A DNA stretch of 11,952 nt from Oscillospiraceae bacterium (GTDB lineage: Bacteria; Bacillota_A; Clostridia; Oscillospirales; Oscillospiraceae). The translations under genes and the position numbers were made by a program. The stretch spans positions 1 through 11,952 of the forward strand of contig JAFQDR010000186.1 in NCBI GenBank assembly GCA_017415945.1, given 5' to 3'. Numbering within the stretch: position 1 is the first letter of the stretch; each line of letters opens with the position of its first letter. Below, one piece after another: positions 1-6,571 of this stretch. The notes beneath the pieces were generated by a model. It was not told the origin of the DNA and ran no database searches. It saw nothing but the letters and a program-made list of their open reading frames with translations.

Positions 1-1
1 G

Positions 2-211
2 GTGGATTGCAGAGTCTTTGAACACGATGGCAAGACCTATGAAGTTCCCACCGGAGAGATGCTGGCTGACGCTATCTTGAAAGCAATCTATCATCCCAAT
101 GTCTGCACCTGTGGAGAATATCAGCTCCCCGAAAACTTAAAGCGGTTCTTTGCGGGTAAAGAGAAAAAGGCAGCATCTTCCTGCTGCTGCGGTACATCCA
201 ATTGTTGTTGA
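2..211 (+). CDS. Cys-tailed small protein of the arsenic operon, probably 5'-partial
   Basis: The frame is open from the first bases of the window and ends in TGA at 209-211. The first possible start is GTG at base 2, but no upstream sequence is available to show a ribosome site, so this may be a complete protein of about 69 residues or the C-terminal end of a longer one. The body is soluble-looking and holds a CxC pair (VCTCGEYQLPENL, about residues 34-46). A lysine-rich linker follows, then a tail of five cysteines: three in a row, a short GTSN spacer, then two more. The same Cys-triplet style recurs in the next gene 25 bases downstream, which argues for a shared metal or metalloid job. I do not recognise the family. 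Binding of As(III), Cu or Zn by the tail is inference from composition and from the adjacent arsC gene. Confidence 0.6.
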   Translation: MDCRVFEHDGKTYEVPTGEMLADAILKAIYHPNVCTCGEYQLPENLKRFFAGKEKKAASSCCCGTSNCC

Positions 212-221
212 TTCAAAAAAC

Positions 222-227
222 GGAGGT
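222..227 (+). promoter_or_regulatory. Ribosome binding site of the Cys-triplet thioredoxin gene
   Basis: GGAGGT lies 8 bases before the ATG at 236, within the 25-base gap after the upstream stop. It fixes the start and supports co-transcription with the upstream frame. Confidence 0.75.
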
Positions 228-235
228 AATATATT

Positions 236-622
236 ATGGCACTGTTTAACTTTGGCAAAAAGAAAGAAGTAAAGAAAGAAACCGGTTGCTGCTGCGGCAG
301 CACTGCACCCAAGGCAGAAGAGATCGGCTGTTGCTGTAGCTCTGCGCCCAAGGCAGAGAATACTTGCTGCTGCGGTAAGAACACCATCAAGGTTCTGGGT
401 TCCGGCTGCAAGAACTGCCACGATCTGTATGAAGCATCCAAGACTGCGGTACAGAATCTGGGTCTTGCAATCGAAGTCGAGTATGTGACTGATATGGAGA
501 CGATCATGGAGTATGGCGTTATGAGTATGCCTGCTTTGGTGGTCAATGAGAAGGTAGTTTCCATGGGCAAGGTCCTGAAGGCCACCGATGTAGAGAAACT
601 GCTGCACAAGCTGGGTTTCTGA
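236..622 (+). CDS. Thioredoxin-fold protein with N-terminal Cys-triplet repeats
   Basis: This 128-residue protein has two parts. Residues 1-50 are a Lys-rich, low-complexity head with three CCC clusters at residues 18-20, 32-34 and 44-46, separated by near-identical Ala-Pro-Lys-Ala-Glu linkers. Residues 50-128 form a small thioredoxin-like domain with the redox pair C58-K-N-C61 and the cis-proline loop SMPA (Pro99). This matches the small 'redox-active disulfide protein 2' type found beside permease and arsenic genes. A likely role is disulfide exchange with ArsC or metalloid handling at the permease; the Cys head could bind As(III) or a soft metal. No signal peptide or membrane segment is seen, so it should be cytoplasmic. 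The arsC start follows its stop by one base, so translation is probably coupled. The fold assignment is firm; the partner and ligand are inferred. Confidence 0.85.
   Translation: MALFNFGKKKEVKKETGCCCGSTAPKAEEIGCCCSSAPKAENTCCCGKNTIKVLGSGCKNCHDLYEASKTAVQNLGLAIEVEYVTDMETIMEYGVMSMPALVVNEKVVSMGKVLKATDVEKLLHKLGF
284..376 (+). repeat. In-gene Cys-triplet repeat, 2.3 units
   Basis: The stretch encodes GCCCGSTAPKAEEI (284-325), GCCCSSAPKAENT (326-364) and a partial CCCGK-type unit (from 365). Unit length is 13-14 codons. The DNA copies differ at synonymous sites (TGC versus TGT), so this is an older duplication kept at the protein level. TGC runs make it a plausible site of repeat-number variation. 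Confidence 0.75.
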
Positions 623-623
623 T

Positions 624-1013
624 ATGAAGAAAGTAGCTTTTATCTGCGTCCATAATTCCTGCCGCAGTCAGATTGCAGAAGCGTTAGGCAAGAAGCTGGC
701 TTCCGATGTATTTGAAAGCTATTCTGCCGGTACGGAAACGAAGCCGCAAATCAACCAGGATGCCGTCCGGCTGATGAAGCAAGTGCATGGCATCGATATG
801 GAAGAAACCCAGCACAGCAAGCTCCTGTCCGACATTCCGGAGGTGGATGTGGTCATCACCATGGGCTGCAATGTGGACTGCCCGTACCTGCCCTGCGAAT
901 ATCGGGAGGACTGGGGCTTGGAGGATCCTACGGGGAAATCCGACGAGGCGTTTTTGGATACCATCCGATTGATCGAACAGAAAATATTGGAGCTGAAAGA
1001 AAAGCTTAAATGA
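624..1013 (+). CDS. arsC: Arsenate reductase, LMW-phosphatase fold (thioredoxin-coupled type)
   Basis: This 129-residue cytoplasmic enzyme should reduce arsenate to arsenite for export. The N-terminal phosphatase P-loop is visible as C8-V-H-N-S-C-R-S (CX5R-S), with Cys8 as the nucleophile. Asp101 in the EDPTG loop corresponds to the general-acid Asp-Pro of the family. The redox cysteines lie in MGCNVDCPYLPC: Cys82, Cys86 and Cys91, one more than the Cys82/Cys89 pair of plasmid pI258 ArsC. That spacing is common in clostridial and archaeal forms. Length is normal. The ATG follows the upstream stop by one base (TGATATG) with only a weak ribosome site, so translation likely depends on the thioredoxin-like gene before it. 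That neighbour is a reasonable candidate reductant. A strong terminator follows directly. Confidence 0.93.
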   Translation: MKKVAFICVHNSCRSQIAEALGKKLASDVFESYSAGTETKPQINQDAVRLMKQVHGIDMEETQHSKLLSDIPEVDVVITMGCNVDCPYLPCEYREDWGLEDPTGKSDEAFLDTIRLIEQKILELKEKLK

Positions 1014-1054
1014 ACACAGCCGCTTCCGTATCATGAGAAGCGGCTGTGTTTTTT
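1014..1054 (+). terminator. Rho-independent terminator of the arsenic operon
   Basis: A perfect 13-bp stem, ACACAGCCGCTTC (1014-1026) with GAAGCGGCTGTGT (1037-1049), has a 10-base loop and is followed by a T run (1049-1054). It starts one base after the arsC stop. The stop codon of the convergent XRE gene (1053-1055) lies in the T run, so the stem may also slow transcription from the other side. Confidence 0.93.
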
Positions 1055-1757
1055 AGTTGTTACGGTTGCGGATATAGGAGGTAATGTTTAATACGAACGA
1101 AATGAATAGTAAAGTCATGGCTCCGAAGTTGTACCCACCCATGGTATCAAGAAACATAATGATGTCTTCCGTGTGGGAATAACCTGTCATCAGCAGAAGT
1201 GGGATCCACAGGCTTATGCTGCACAGGCAGAAGCTTGCAATGCTGTAGCTGCGCCATTGACCGTTAGGCAATCGTCTTCCATAGAGAATGCCCACAAGAC
1301 CACAGCCCCATGCTGCAAGACCGAGTCCGATTGCGAGAAGATTCAAGGCTACAGAGCCCTGTAAGCTTGTCAGAAAGGGAGCGATATTGCGGAGGGGAGC
1401 TATACGGACAATGAGCGCAAAGCCTATTAGGGATATCAGTATGACAAATGCGAATTGGGAGACCGTTTGTATATGACTGTGCTTTTGTTTCTTTCGAGAG
1501 AGTGTCAGAATGTCTTTTGCGGGGTCGGCACCACAGGCGTTTTGTTCTGTGCGACAGCCGCTGACCAGCTCCGTGACAGTGATATCCAGTGCGTTTGCCA
1601 AAGGCTCCAACAAAGAAATATCGGGAAAGCCGTGACCCGTTTCCCACTTTGAAACTGCGGCGTTGGATACGTTCAGCTGTTCGGCCAACTGCTTTTGTGT
1701 GATGCCTTTTTCGGTACGGATGCTGCGAATCAATTTACCGGTTTGTTCTGGGTTCAT
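1053..1757 (-). CDS. XRE-family regulator with a four-helix membrane tail
   Basis: The ATG at 1757 is chosen because AAAGGAGG lies 6 bases upstream; a longer in-frame reading to 1811 has no ribosome site. The product is 234 residues. Residues 7-63 are a Cro/C1-type helix-turn-helix (start of the turn at ITQKQLAEQL, recognition helix near SNAAVSKWE). After a polar linker come four hydrophobic segments at about 99-119, 134-158, 171-191 and 205-228, so the DNA-binding head should be anchored to the inner membrane. Such membrane-tethered XRE proteins are common in Firmicutes, and their signals are mostly unknown. It converges on the arsenic operon and lies 103 bases beyond the last AstE-like gene on the same strand. 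Whether it controls either neighbour cannot be told from the sequence. Confidence 0.85.
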   Translation of the reverse strand: MNPEQTGKLIRSIRTEKGITQKQLAEQLNVSNAAVSKWETGHGFPDISLLEPLANALDITVTELVSGCRTEQNACGADPAKDILTLSRKKQKHSHIQTVSQFAFVILISLIGFALIVRIAPLRNIAPFLTSLQGSVALNLLAIGLGLAAWGCGLVGILYGRRLPNGQWRSYSIASFCLCSISLWIPLLLMTGYSHTEDIIMFLDTMGGYNFGAMTLLFISFVLNITSYIRNRNN

Positions 1758-1807
1758 AGCTTCGCCTCCTTTGACTTGAGGGTAGCACATGATGCGGATT
1801 TTGTAAA

Positions 1808-1822
1808 TCAACGCTTCGTTGA
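1808..1822 (-). other. Small hairpin in the leader of the XRE gene
   Basis: On the minus strand TCAACG-AAG-CGTTGA forms a 6-bp stem with a 3-base loop, followed by TTTACAAAATC. It lies about 50 bases upstream of the XRE start. It could be a weak second termination hairpin for the AstE-like operon or a regulator site for the XRE gene. Confidence 0.35.
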
Positions 1823-1830
1823 ATACAGAA

Positions 1831-1856
1831 CATCCCCCGCCAAAGGGCGAGGGATG
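1831..1856 (-). terminator. Possible terminator of the ATP-grasp/AstE operon
   Basis: In minus-strand RNA, CATCCCTCGC (from 1856) pairs with GCGGGGGATG (to 1831) over 10 bp with one G-U pair and a 6-base loop. It begins 4 bases after the stop of the last AstE-like gene. The downstream bases are TTCTGTATTC rather than a clean T run, so termination may be inefficient and some transcripts could read into the XRE gene. Confidence 0.5.
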
Positions 1857-1860
1857 GTAG

Positions 1861-2793
1861 TTATTCGTTTGTTGCGATGAGCTTGAGTACCGCGGTGTTT
1901 GCGTAGGTTAAGGGCTCACTGTGGGCAAAGAACACGATGCTGTCTGTGGGGGCGCGGAGCTCCTCCAAAACCTCGCCTTCTAATGGGTCGAGGATGCGGG
2001 CCAGCAGCTGTCCTGCATAGACCTCGCTGCCGACTTCCATAAGGTTTTCGAAAATGCCTGCGCTTTTGGTGCGTACAGACAGCAGCCGGGAGTCACTGAT
2101 GACGGTGGACAGATAGCCGTCGTGGGTGTTGTAGTCAATGATGCCCTGTTTGGACAGGAAGCGCAGAACACTGTGTACGGCGTTATTTGCGCTTTTGGGG
2201 TCGATCTCCGTGGTGGCGGTGGAAAACAGGCTGAAGGCCTTGGTGTCCCAGATCTGCCAGTTATAGTTGAGGGTAGTGGTGTCGTAGGGGCGCACTTTTC
2301 GCCTGACAACGTACGGCAGCCCGAACTGCTTGGCCATTTCCACATCCTCGTAGCCTGTTTCCATCATGCGGACATGGGGCATGAATTTCCCCGGCATATA
2401 GAAGGAGGAGAATTGGATGCCGTAGCGGTAATCCTTAATGACATCAAAGATCCCTGCCGCAATGCGCTGGGTGGTTTCCCCTTGGTCGTAGCCGGGGAAC
2501 ATTCGGTTGATGTCGGTCTTATCCGTGGGCCAGAAGCGTTCCTTGCTGTTGACGGAGTAGGGGTTGGCGGCGGGAACGATGAGAATGCTGTGCCCATGGT
2601 GAATGCGTCCCTGCTCCTCCAAGCGTTTCATGGCCTTGACCAGTCGGGAGCAAATATAGATCTGCTGTATCTCATTGCCTCGCAGATTGCCGATGATGCA
2701 GGCAGTCTTTTCACCTGCGCCAAACTCGAAGCCCCGCACGGTATAGGGGGCACGGTACAAAGATTTTTCTTCAAATAGTACGATTCGATTCAT
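1861..2793 (-). CDS. AstE/AspA-like (M14-type) protein lacking catalytic residues, probable pseudoenzyme
   Basis: Start: ATG at 2793, with a modest GGAAAA site; an in-frame TTG at 2805 is possible but has no ribosome site. Length is 310 residues. It aligns almost without gaps to the gene just upstream (2808-3755). It keeps the NRMFPG substrate-loop motif (96-101), the HVRM region and the C-terminal beta-barrel-like domain (about 245-305, with LLARILDPLEGEVLEEL). However, the zinc motif GIHGDE of the paralog reads NLRGNE here (His to Arg38; Glu41 kept), the second zinc His is Ser129 (IDIHAS to IQFSSF), and the catalytic Glu of VVEMG is Ser191. Two of three metal ligands and the general base are therefore gone, although the frame is intact. 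It probably folds like a succinylglutamate desuccinylase or aspartoacylase but should not hydrolyse amides by the family mechanism. A binding or partner-stabilising role is inferred. Confidence 0.85.
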   Translation of the reverse strand: MNRIVLFEEKSLYRAPYTVRGFEFGAGEKTACIIGNLRGNEIQQIYICSRLVKAMKRLEEQGRIHHGHSILIVPAANPYSVNSKERFWPTDKTDINRMFPGYDQGETTQRIAAGIFDVIKDYRYGIQFSSFYMPGKFMPHVRMMETGYEDVEMAKQFGLPYVVRRKVRPYDTTTLNYNWQIWDTKAFSLFSTATTEIDPKSANNAVHSVLRFLSKQGIIDYNTHDGYLSTVISDSRLLSVRTKSAGIFENLMEVGSEVYAGQLLARILDPLEGEVLEELRAPTDSIVFFAHSEPLTYANTAVLKLIATNE

Positions 2794-2807
2794 TTTGTTT
2801 TCCAATC

Positions 2808-3755
2808 TTACGGTTTATAGGCTTCTTTCCGCAGAAGACGTCCCAATAGAGAGCCGCTGTTGACGATGGGGTACTCACGGATAGTGAACAGGATGCCATC
2901 AACAGGGGAGAGGATGGTTTCCAGCACTTCCCCTTGGAGGGGGTCGATGATTCGACCGATTTCGTCACCTTGCTTCAGGTGCACCCAATGCTTGACAGAG
3001 GGAACAAATACACCTGCGGTGGGAGCGTTCAGATAGCTGACATCATCGGGATCCTCGGAATAGATGGGGGTGCGGGGCTCGATGACCTCTCCGTCCCAGA
3101 TACCCAGCTTGTGCATGACACGGAAGATACCGTCGGTCAGCTGATCGCAATAATCTTTGGTGATGCGCATGCCAACACCCATTTCCACCACCAAGGTGGG
3201 GGTGCCGCGGCTGTTGAGGCTGTATGCCAAGGTGGATTCCAAAACGGTGCTGGCACCGTGTACCCAAATGAAGTCGATGTTCAGCTCCTTGGCAAGGGGG
3301 ACAAGGGTGTCCTTGTGGAGCTCATTGATGCGCACCTGCGGGATCTCTGTCAGAAAAATGTTGCTGGCGTGGATATCGATGCACAAATCGGAGCCTTCCA
3401 AATCTCCCACGATTTTGGAGGCGATGTATTCGGTCATGGAACCGTCCTTGTTCCCTGGGAAAAGTCGGTTCATGTCAAGGTCAAAGGCGGGGATGCCGCG
3501 GGTAACAGAGTCGATGCCCAAGGGGTTCATGGCGGGGTAGATATCCACGATGCCCTTCAAACAGTGCTTCTGCTCACGGATACGACGCTGCAGCTCAAAA
3601 CAGACAAACTGTCCTTCCAGCTCATCGCCGTGGATGCCCGTGACGATGCTGATGCGCTTTTCTCTGCCTGTGAGAACGTCAGGGGTGATGCGGTTCTTTT
3701 TGATTTCCAATACTTCATCGACGGGCAGTCCCACCGATGCAATGGTTGTGATCAT
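2808..3755 (-). CDS. AstE/AspA-like zinc amidohydrolase (M14 family), catalytic set intact
   Basis: The ATG at 3755 is chosen for its AAAGGAG site, which overlaps the stop of the transglutaminase-like gene; longer in-frame readings lack a site. The 315-residue product shows the family's metal-binding set: H42-G-D-E45, His129 in IDIHAS, and the catalytic Glu191 in LVVEMG. The substrate-binding loop reads DLDMNRLFPG (92-101). A C-terminal domain (about 246-308) resembles a lipoyl/biotinyl-type barrel seen in many members, with GRIIDPLQGEVLET. The family cleaves N-acyl or amide bonds of small molecules such as N-acetylaspartate or succinylglutamate. Here it sits between a transglutaminase-like protease and its degenerate copy, so the substrate is more likely the product of the ATP-grasp ligase encoded at the head of the operon. 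That link is inference. It has no signal peptide and should be cytoplasmic. Confidence 0.88.
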   Translation of the reverse strand: MITTIASVGLPVDEVLEIKKNRITPDVLTGREKRISIVTGIHGDELEGQFVCFELQRRIREQKHCLKGIVDIYPAMNPLGIDSVTRGIPAFDLDMNRLFPGNKDGSMTEYIASKIVGDLEGSDLCIDIHASNIFLTEIPQVRINELHKDTLVPLAKELNIDFIWVHGASTVLESTLAYSLNSRGTPTLVVEMGVGMRITKDYCDQLTDGIFRVMHKLGIWDGEVIEPRTPIYSEDPDDVSYLNAPTAGVFVPSVKHWVHLKQGDEIGRIIDPLQGEVLETILSPVDGILFTIREYPIVNSGSLLGRLLRKEAYKP

Positions 3756-3765
3756 AGTTTCTCCT

Positions 3766-4542
3766 TTAGGTGACACGAACGGTCACGGTTTGGTGTTGCT
3801 CCGCATAGCTGCGGATGATGCCCTTATTGACCATACAGTCTGCGGCATCTCTGCCGTGGGCGATTTTGATATAGCTGTCTGCGGCAATGCAGTCGTTGGT
3901 GGGATCCATTGCGTACCAGTAGTCTCCGCTCAGGATCTCCACCCATGCGTGGGTGGCACCTTCGCCAATCATCATCCCTGTGACATAGCGGGCGGGGATG
4001 CCTGCCAAATGGCACAGTGCGATGAAAATGTGGGCATAGTCCTGGCAGACGCCCTTACCCAGTGACCAAGCCTCACCCGCGGAGGTGCTGACACCTGTGA
4101 AACCTTGCTCATAGGAAAAGTCACGGTGCAGGCTGTGCATGAGATACAGGGCTGCTTCGTAATGGCTATTTTGGGGCATATCCGAAATGAGGCCGTCAAA
4201 GTAGCTTCGGATTCCCTCATCGGGACGGTTCAGCCCATGGGGATGCCGATACAGCATGGGGCTTTCGGTACAGCGCTGGCTGACAGCCAGCCATGTTTCC
4301 GCTGTGCCAGTGACGGTGACGGTGAAGCGGTCGTGGGGAAAATAGAGATTCCCATAGACCGTGAGATTGCCAAAGGAGTCGGTACCCCTTTGGCAATCAT
4401 GAGCGGGCGTGATGGTGAGTGTAAGGTCGGTGATCTGCTGCATATCTGTATCACGGGGGAGGCACTTGAGGGTATAGTGACTTTCGCTGACGGTTTGTGA
4501 GTAGGTCAGCTCCATGCAATATTCGAACTGCAGCTTTCGCAA
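3766..4542 (-). CDS. Transglutaminase-like cysteine protease with N-terminal beta domain
   Basis: The start is probably TTG at 4542, with AAAGGAG 8 bases upstream; the first ATG (4515) lies far from any site and would cut the conserved N-terminal domain. The 258-residue product has the usual bacterial transglutaminase N-terminal region (residues 1-80, with SHYTLKCLPR) and a papain-like core. The catalytic triad is visible: Cys166 in GKGVCQDYAH, His198 in THAWVE and Asp213 in AMDPTND. This is the COG1305 architecture. In operons with ATP-grasp and alpha-E proteins it is thought to cut or transfer amide or peptide bonds. It has no signal peptide, so it acts in the cytoplasm. It starts 13 bases after the alpha-E stop, and its ribosome site overlaps that stop, which suggests coupled expression. 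Confidence 0.9.
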   Translation of the reverse strand: MRKLQFEYCMELTYSQTVSESHYTLKCLPRDTDMQQITDLTLTITPAHDCQRGTDSFGNLTVYGNLYFPHDRFTVTVTGTAETWLAVSQRCTESPMLYRHPHGLNRPDEGIRSYFDGLISDMPQNSHYEAALYLMHSLHRDFSYEQGFTGVSTSAGEAWSLGKGVCQDYAHIFIALCHLAGIPARYVTGMMIGEGATHAWVEILSGDYWYAMDPTNDCIAADSYIKIAHGRDAADCMVNKGIIRSYAEQHQTVTVRVT

Positions 4543-4555
4543 ATCAAACGCTCCT

Positions 4556-5218
4556 TTATACGATGGATTCCACGGTGGCGACTACACGGTAGTAGTCGAT
4601 TTCTTCTGCCTCTGCCAGCTCCTTCAGCAGCATGAGGTTTTCTTTGTTATAGCTCAGACCGCTGCGCTCAATACGGGGGATGAGACGCTTGATCTCACGC
4701 AGCAGCTCCTTGCGTGGCATATGGAGACGGCCGTACAGGTCAATGCGCTCGATACGCTTGCCTGCCTTGATCATGTTGCGGGCGTGCTCGGAGTCGATGC
4801 TGTCGTCGGCGATACCCCAGAAAGCGAGGATATTGTCCATGACCTTCTGCATTTCAATGAGGGGAGCAGAGCTGATTTTTGCCTTGTTCATGGCGTAAAT
4901 GGCCAGCTGAATGTAGGAAATGACCTCCGAGCCGATCTCGTCGCGGAGCTCAATGGCGTTGTCGTAGGCACGGGTCAGGTTGGACATGATGGAGTTGGGA
5001 TCCTCGCTGTCGAAGGGATAGCGTTCCTCAAAGACCTCCATACTGCCGTACACATCGGGAATATCGATGGAGCGGCAGAAGCCGCGGTACAGGTCGCCGC
5101 TGCCGTCGATGAGCTCGTCGAAGCTCTCAAAATACAGTCTGATGGTGGTGTACACGCGCTCGGAGTATCTGCCCAGCCAGTACAGTCTGTCGGCCTGTTC
5201 AAAAGAAATAATGCTCAT
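4556..5218 (-). CDS. Alpha-E domain protein, short form
   Basis: The ATG at 5218 is preferred over the one at 5224 because GGGAGG is then 8 bases away rather than 2. The 220-residue protein is nearly all helical. It shows the alpha-E signatures: ADRLYWLGRYSERV near the N terminus (9-22), RAYDNAIELRDEIGSEV in the middle (83-99) and AGKRIERIDLYGRL (152-165). Typical proteobacterial members are about 310 residues, so this is a compact form; the C-terminal third appears shortened, and the frame shows no sign of damage. Alpha-E (COG2307) proteins have no proven activity and nearly always accompany a circularly permuted ATP-grasp protein, sometimes fused to it. A scaffold or product-binding role is inferred. 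It begins 16 bases after the ATP-grasp stop. Confidence 0.88.
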   Translation of the reverse strand: MSIISFEQADRLYWLGRYSERVYTTIRLYFESFDELIDGSGDLYRGFCRSIDIPDVYGSMEVFEERYPFDSEDPNSIMSNLTRAYDNAIELRDEIGSEVISYIQLAIYAMNKAKISSAPLIEMQKVMDNILAFWGIADDSIDSEHARNMIKAGKRIERIDLYGRLHMPRKELLREIKRLIPRIERSGLSYNKENLMLLKELAEAEEIDYYRVVATVESIV

Positions 5219-5234
5219 AATCATAACCTCCCAA

Positions 5235-6554
5235 TCACTTAGACAGTACCCAGGTATCCTTAAAGCCGCCGCCCTGAGAGGAGTTGACGATGAAGGAATC
5301 GGGGTTGCGGGAGAAACGGGTGAGGCCGCTCTTCCAAACCACAGTCTTGTCGGTGGTCAGAACATAGGCACGCAGGTCTGCCTTGCGGGGCAGGAACTCG
5401 CCGTTTTCCAGAATGTCCAGATCCAGGAAGTCAATGACCTCCTGTGCAATGAAGCGGCGGGGCTCTTTCTTCAGCAGATTGATGAAGGTTGCCTTTTCTT
5501 CCTTGGTCATCTTGCTGCCGAAGACTACACCGTAGCCGCCTGCTTCCGCTACGTCTTTCAGCACCAGATTGTCGAAGTTGTCCAGTGTGTACTTCATGTC
5601 CTCCTCGTAGTAGGGGAGATAGGTGGGCGCATTGGACAGGATAGGCTCCTCGTTCAAGTAGTAGCGAATCATCTTGGGAACAAAGTAGTAGATGCCCTTG
5701 TCGTCGGCGATGCCGTTGCCGGGGGCGTTCAGCAGAGCTACGTTGCCCTTCTTGAATACATCGTACAGATGGGGTACACCGATGAGAGAGCCCTCGTAGA
5801 AGTTGATGGGATCCAGATACTCGTCGGAAATGCGGCGGTACACGGCGCCTACTCGTTCCAGAGAACCGTCGTAGTTGACGTAGTAGAGATTGTCGTTTTC
5901 TACACGGAGATTGCGGCTGCTTACCAATCGGGCTCCTGTCTTTTCTGCAAGGTAGGAGTGCTCGAAATAAGCGGCGTTGTAGCGGCCGGGGGTCAGTACC
6001 ACGTTCAGCCCCCCTGTGTTCACATGATCCATGGTCTGCTTCAGGAGCTTGGCATAGTTGCGGTTGTCTTCCAGCTTGATGTTCTTAAAGGTGGTGGGGC
6101 TGGCACGGCGGCACAAATCACGGGCGATCATGGGGTAGGAGGCACCGCTGGGCACACGGAGATTATCCTCCAGTATGTACCAGTGCTTATCCTTGCCCTG
6201 CACCAGATCGATGCCCGAAATATGGGAATAGATATCCTTGATAGGGGTGACACCCTCACACTCTGCCATATAGCCTGAGGAGGAGAAGATAAATTCTTCG
6301 GGGATGACCTTATCCTTGACGATTTTCTTGTCACTGTAAATGTCCTTTAGGAACAGATTCAGTGCCATGACACGCTGCTGCAAGCCTCGTTCCAGTCGGT
6401 CAAATTCATCCGCCTCGATAACTCTGGGGATGGCATCAAAAGGAAAGAGTTGTTCATTGAATGTGTTGTTTTTGTAAATGCCGAATTTTACGCCGTATCT
6501 TGCCAAAAGCTCGTTGACCGTATCGGCCCGTTTCAGCAGATCCATATCGTACAT
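5235..6554 (-). CDS. Circularly permuted type 2 ATP-grasp amidoligase
   Basis: The ATG at 6554 follows GGAGG at a 7-base distance. The 439-residue product carries the conserved blocks of the COG2308 family: LEDNLRVPSG (128-137), RYNAAYFEH (191-199), YRRISDEYLDP (239-249), NAPGNGIADDK (276-286), an AEAGGYG nucleotide-loop segment (336-342) and the C-terminal SSQGGGFKDTWVL (425-437). These enzymes are predicted to use ATP to activate a carboxylate and form an amide or peptide bond, through an acyl-phosphate step shared by ATP-grasp ligases; the natural substrate is unknown. It heads a five-gene operon and has its own promoter and palindromic leader. It is somewhat shorter than the 470-500 residues common elsewhere, and no membrane or signal segment is present. 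The family call is firm; the reaction is inferred from the fold. Confidence 0.92.
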   Translation of the reverse strand: MYDMDLLKRADTVNELLARYGVKFGIYKNNTFNEQLFPFDAIPRVIEADEFDRLERGLQQRVMALNLFLKDIYSDKKIVKDKVIPEEFIFSSSGYMAECEGVTPIKDIYSHISGIDLVQGKDKHWYILEDNLRVPSGASYPMIARDLCRRASPTTFKNIKLEDNRNYAKLLKQTMDHVNTGGLNVVLTPGRYNAAYFEHSYLAEKTGARLVSSRNLRVENDNLYYVNYDGSLERVGAVYRRISDEYLDPINFYEGSLIGVPHLYDVFKKGNVALLNAPGNGIADDKGIYYFVPKMIRYYLNEEPILSNAPTYLPYYEEDMKYTLDNFDNLVLKDVAEAGGYGVVFGSKMTKEEKATFINLLKKEPRRFIAQEVIDFLDLDILENGEFLPRKADLRAYVLTTDKTVVWKSGLTRFSRNPDSFIVNSSQGGGFKDTWVLSK

Positions 6555-6571
6555 AGTAACCCCTCCGATGT

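Noticed and set aside
284..376. TGC-rich repeat as a CRISPR-like or microsatellite array
   Set aside because: The units lie in frame inside a gene, differ at synonymous sites and encode a conserved Cys motif, so this is a protein repeat.
1014..1054. Long inverted repeat as a mobile-element end
   Set aside because: A single stem with a T run placed right after a stop codon is fully explained as a terminator; there is no partner end or transposase.
2794..2805. TTG start four codons upstream for the degenerate AstE-like gene
   Set aside because: There is no ribosome site before it; the ATG at 2793 has GGAAAA at a workable distance and aligns with the start of the paralog.
2122..3773. Plus-strand open frames of 218 and 279 codons across the AstE-like genes
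   Set aside because: They are complementary to genes with clear family motifs and have no ribosome site.
5067..6278. A 403-codon open frame on the plus strand
   Set aside because: It is antisense to the ATP-grasp and alpha-E genes, whose protein motifs are unmistakable. Its Val/Gly/Gln-rich translation is typical of a shadow frame.
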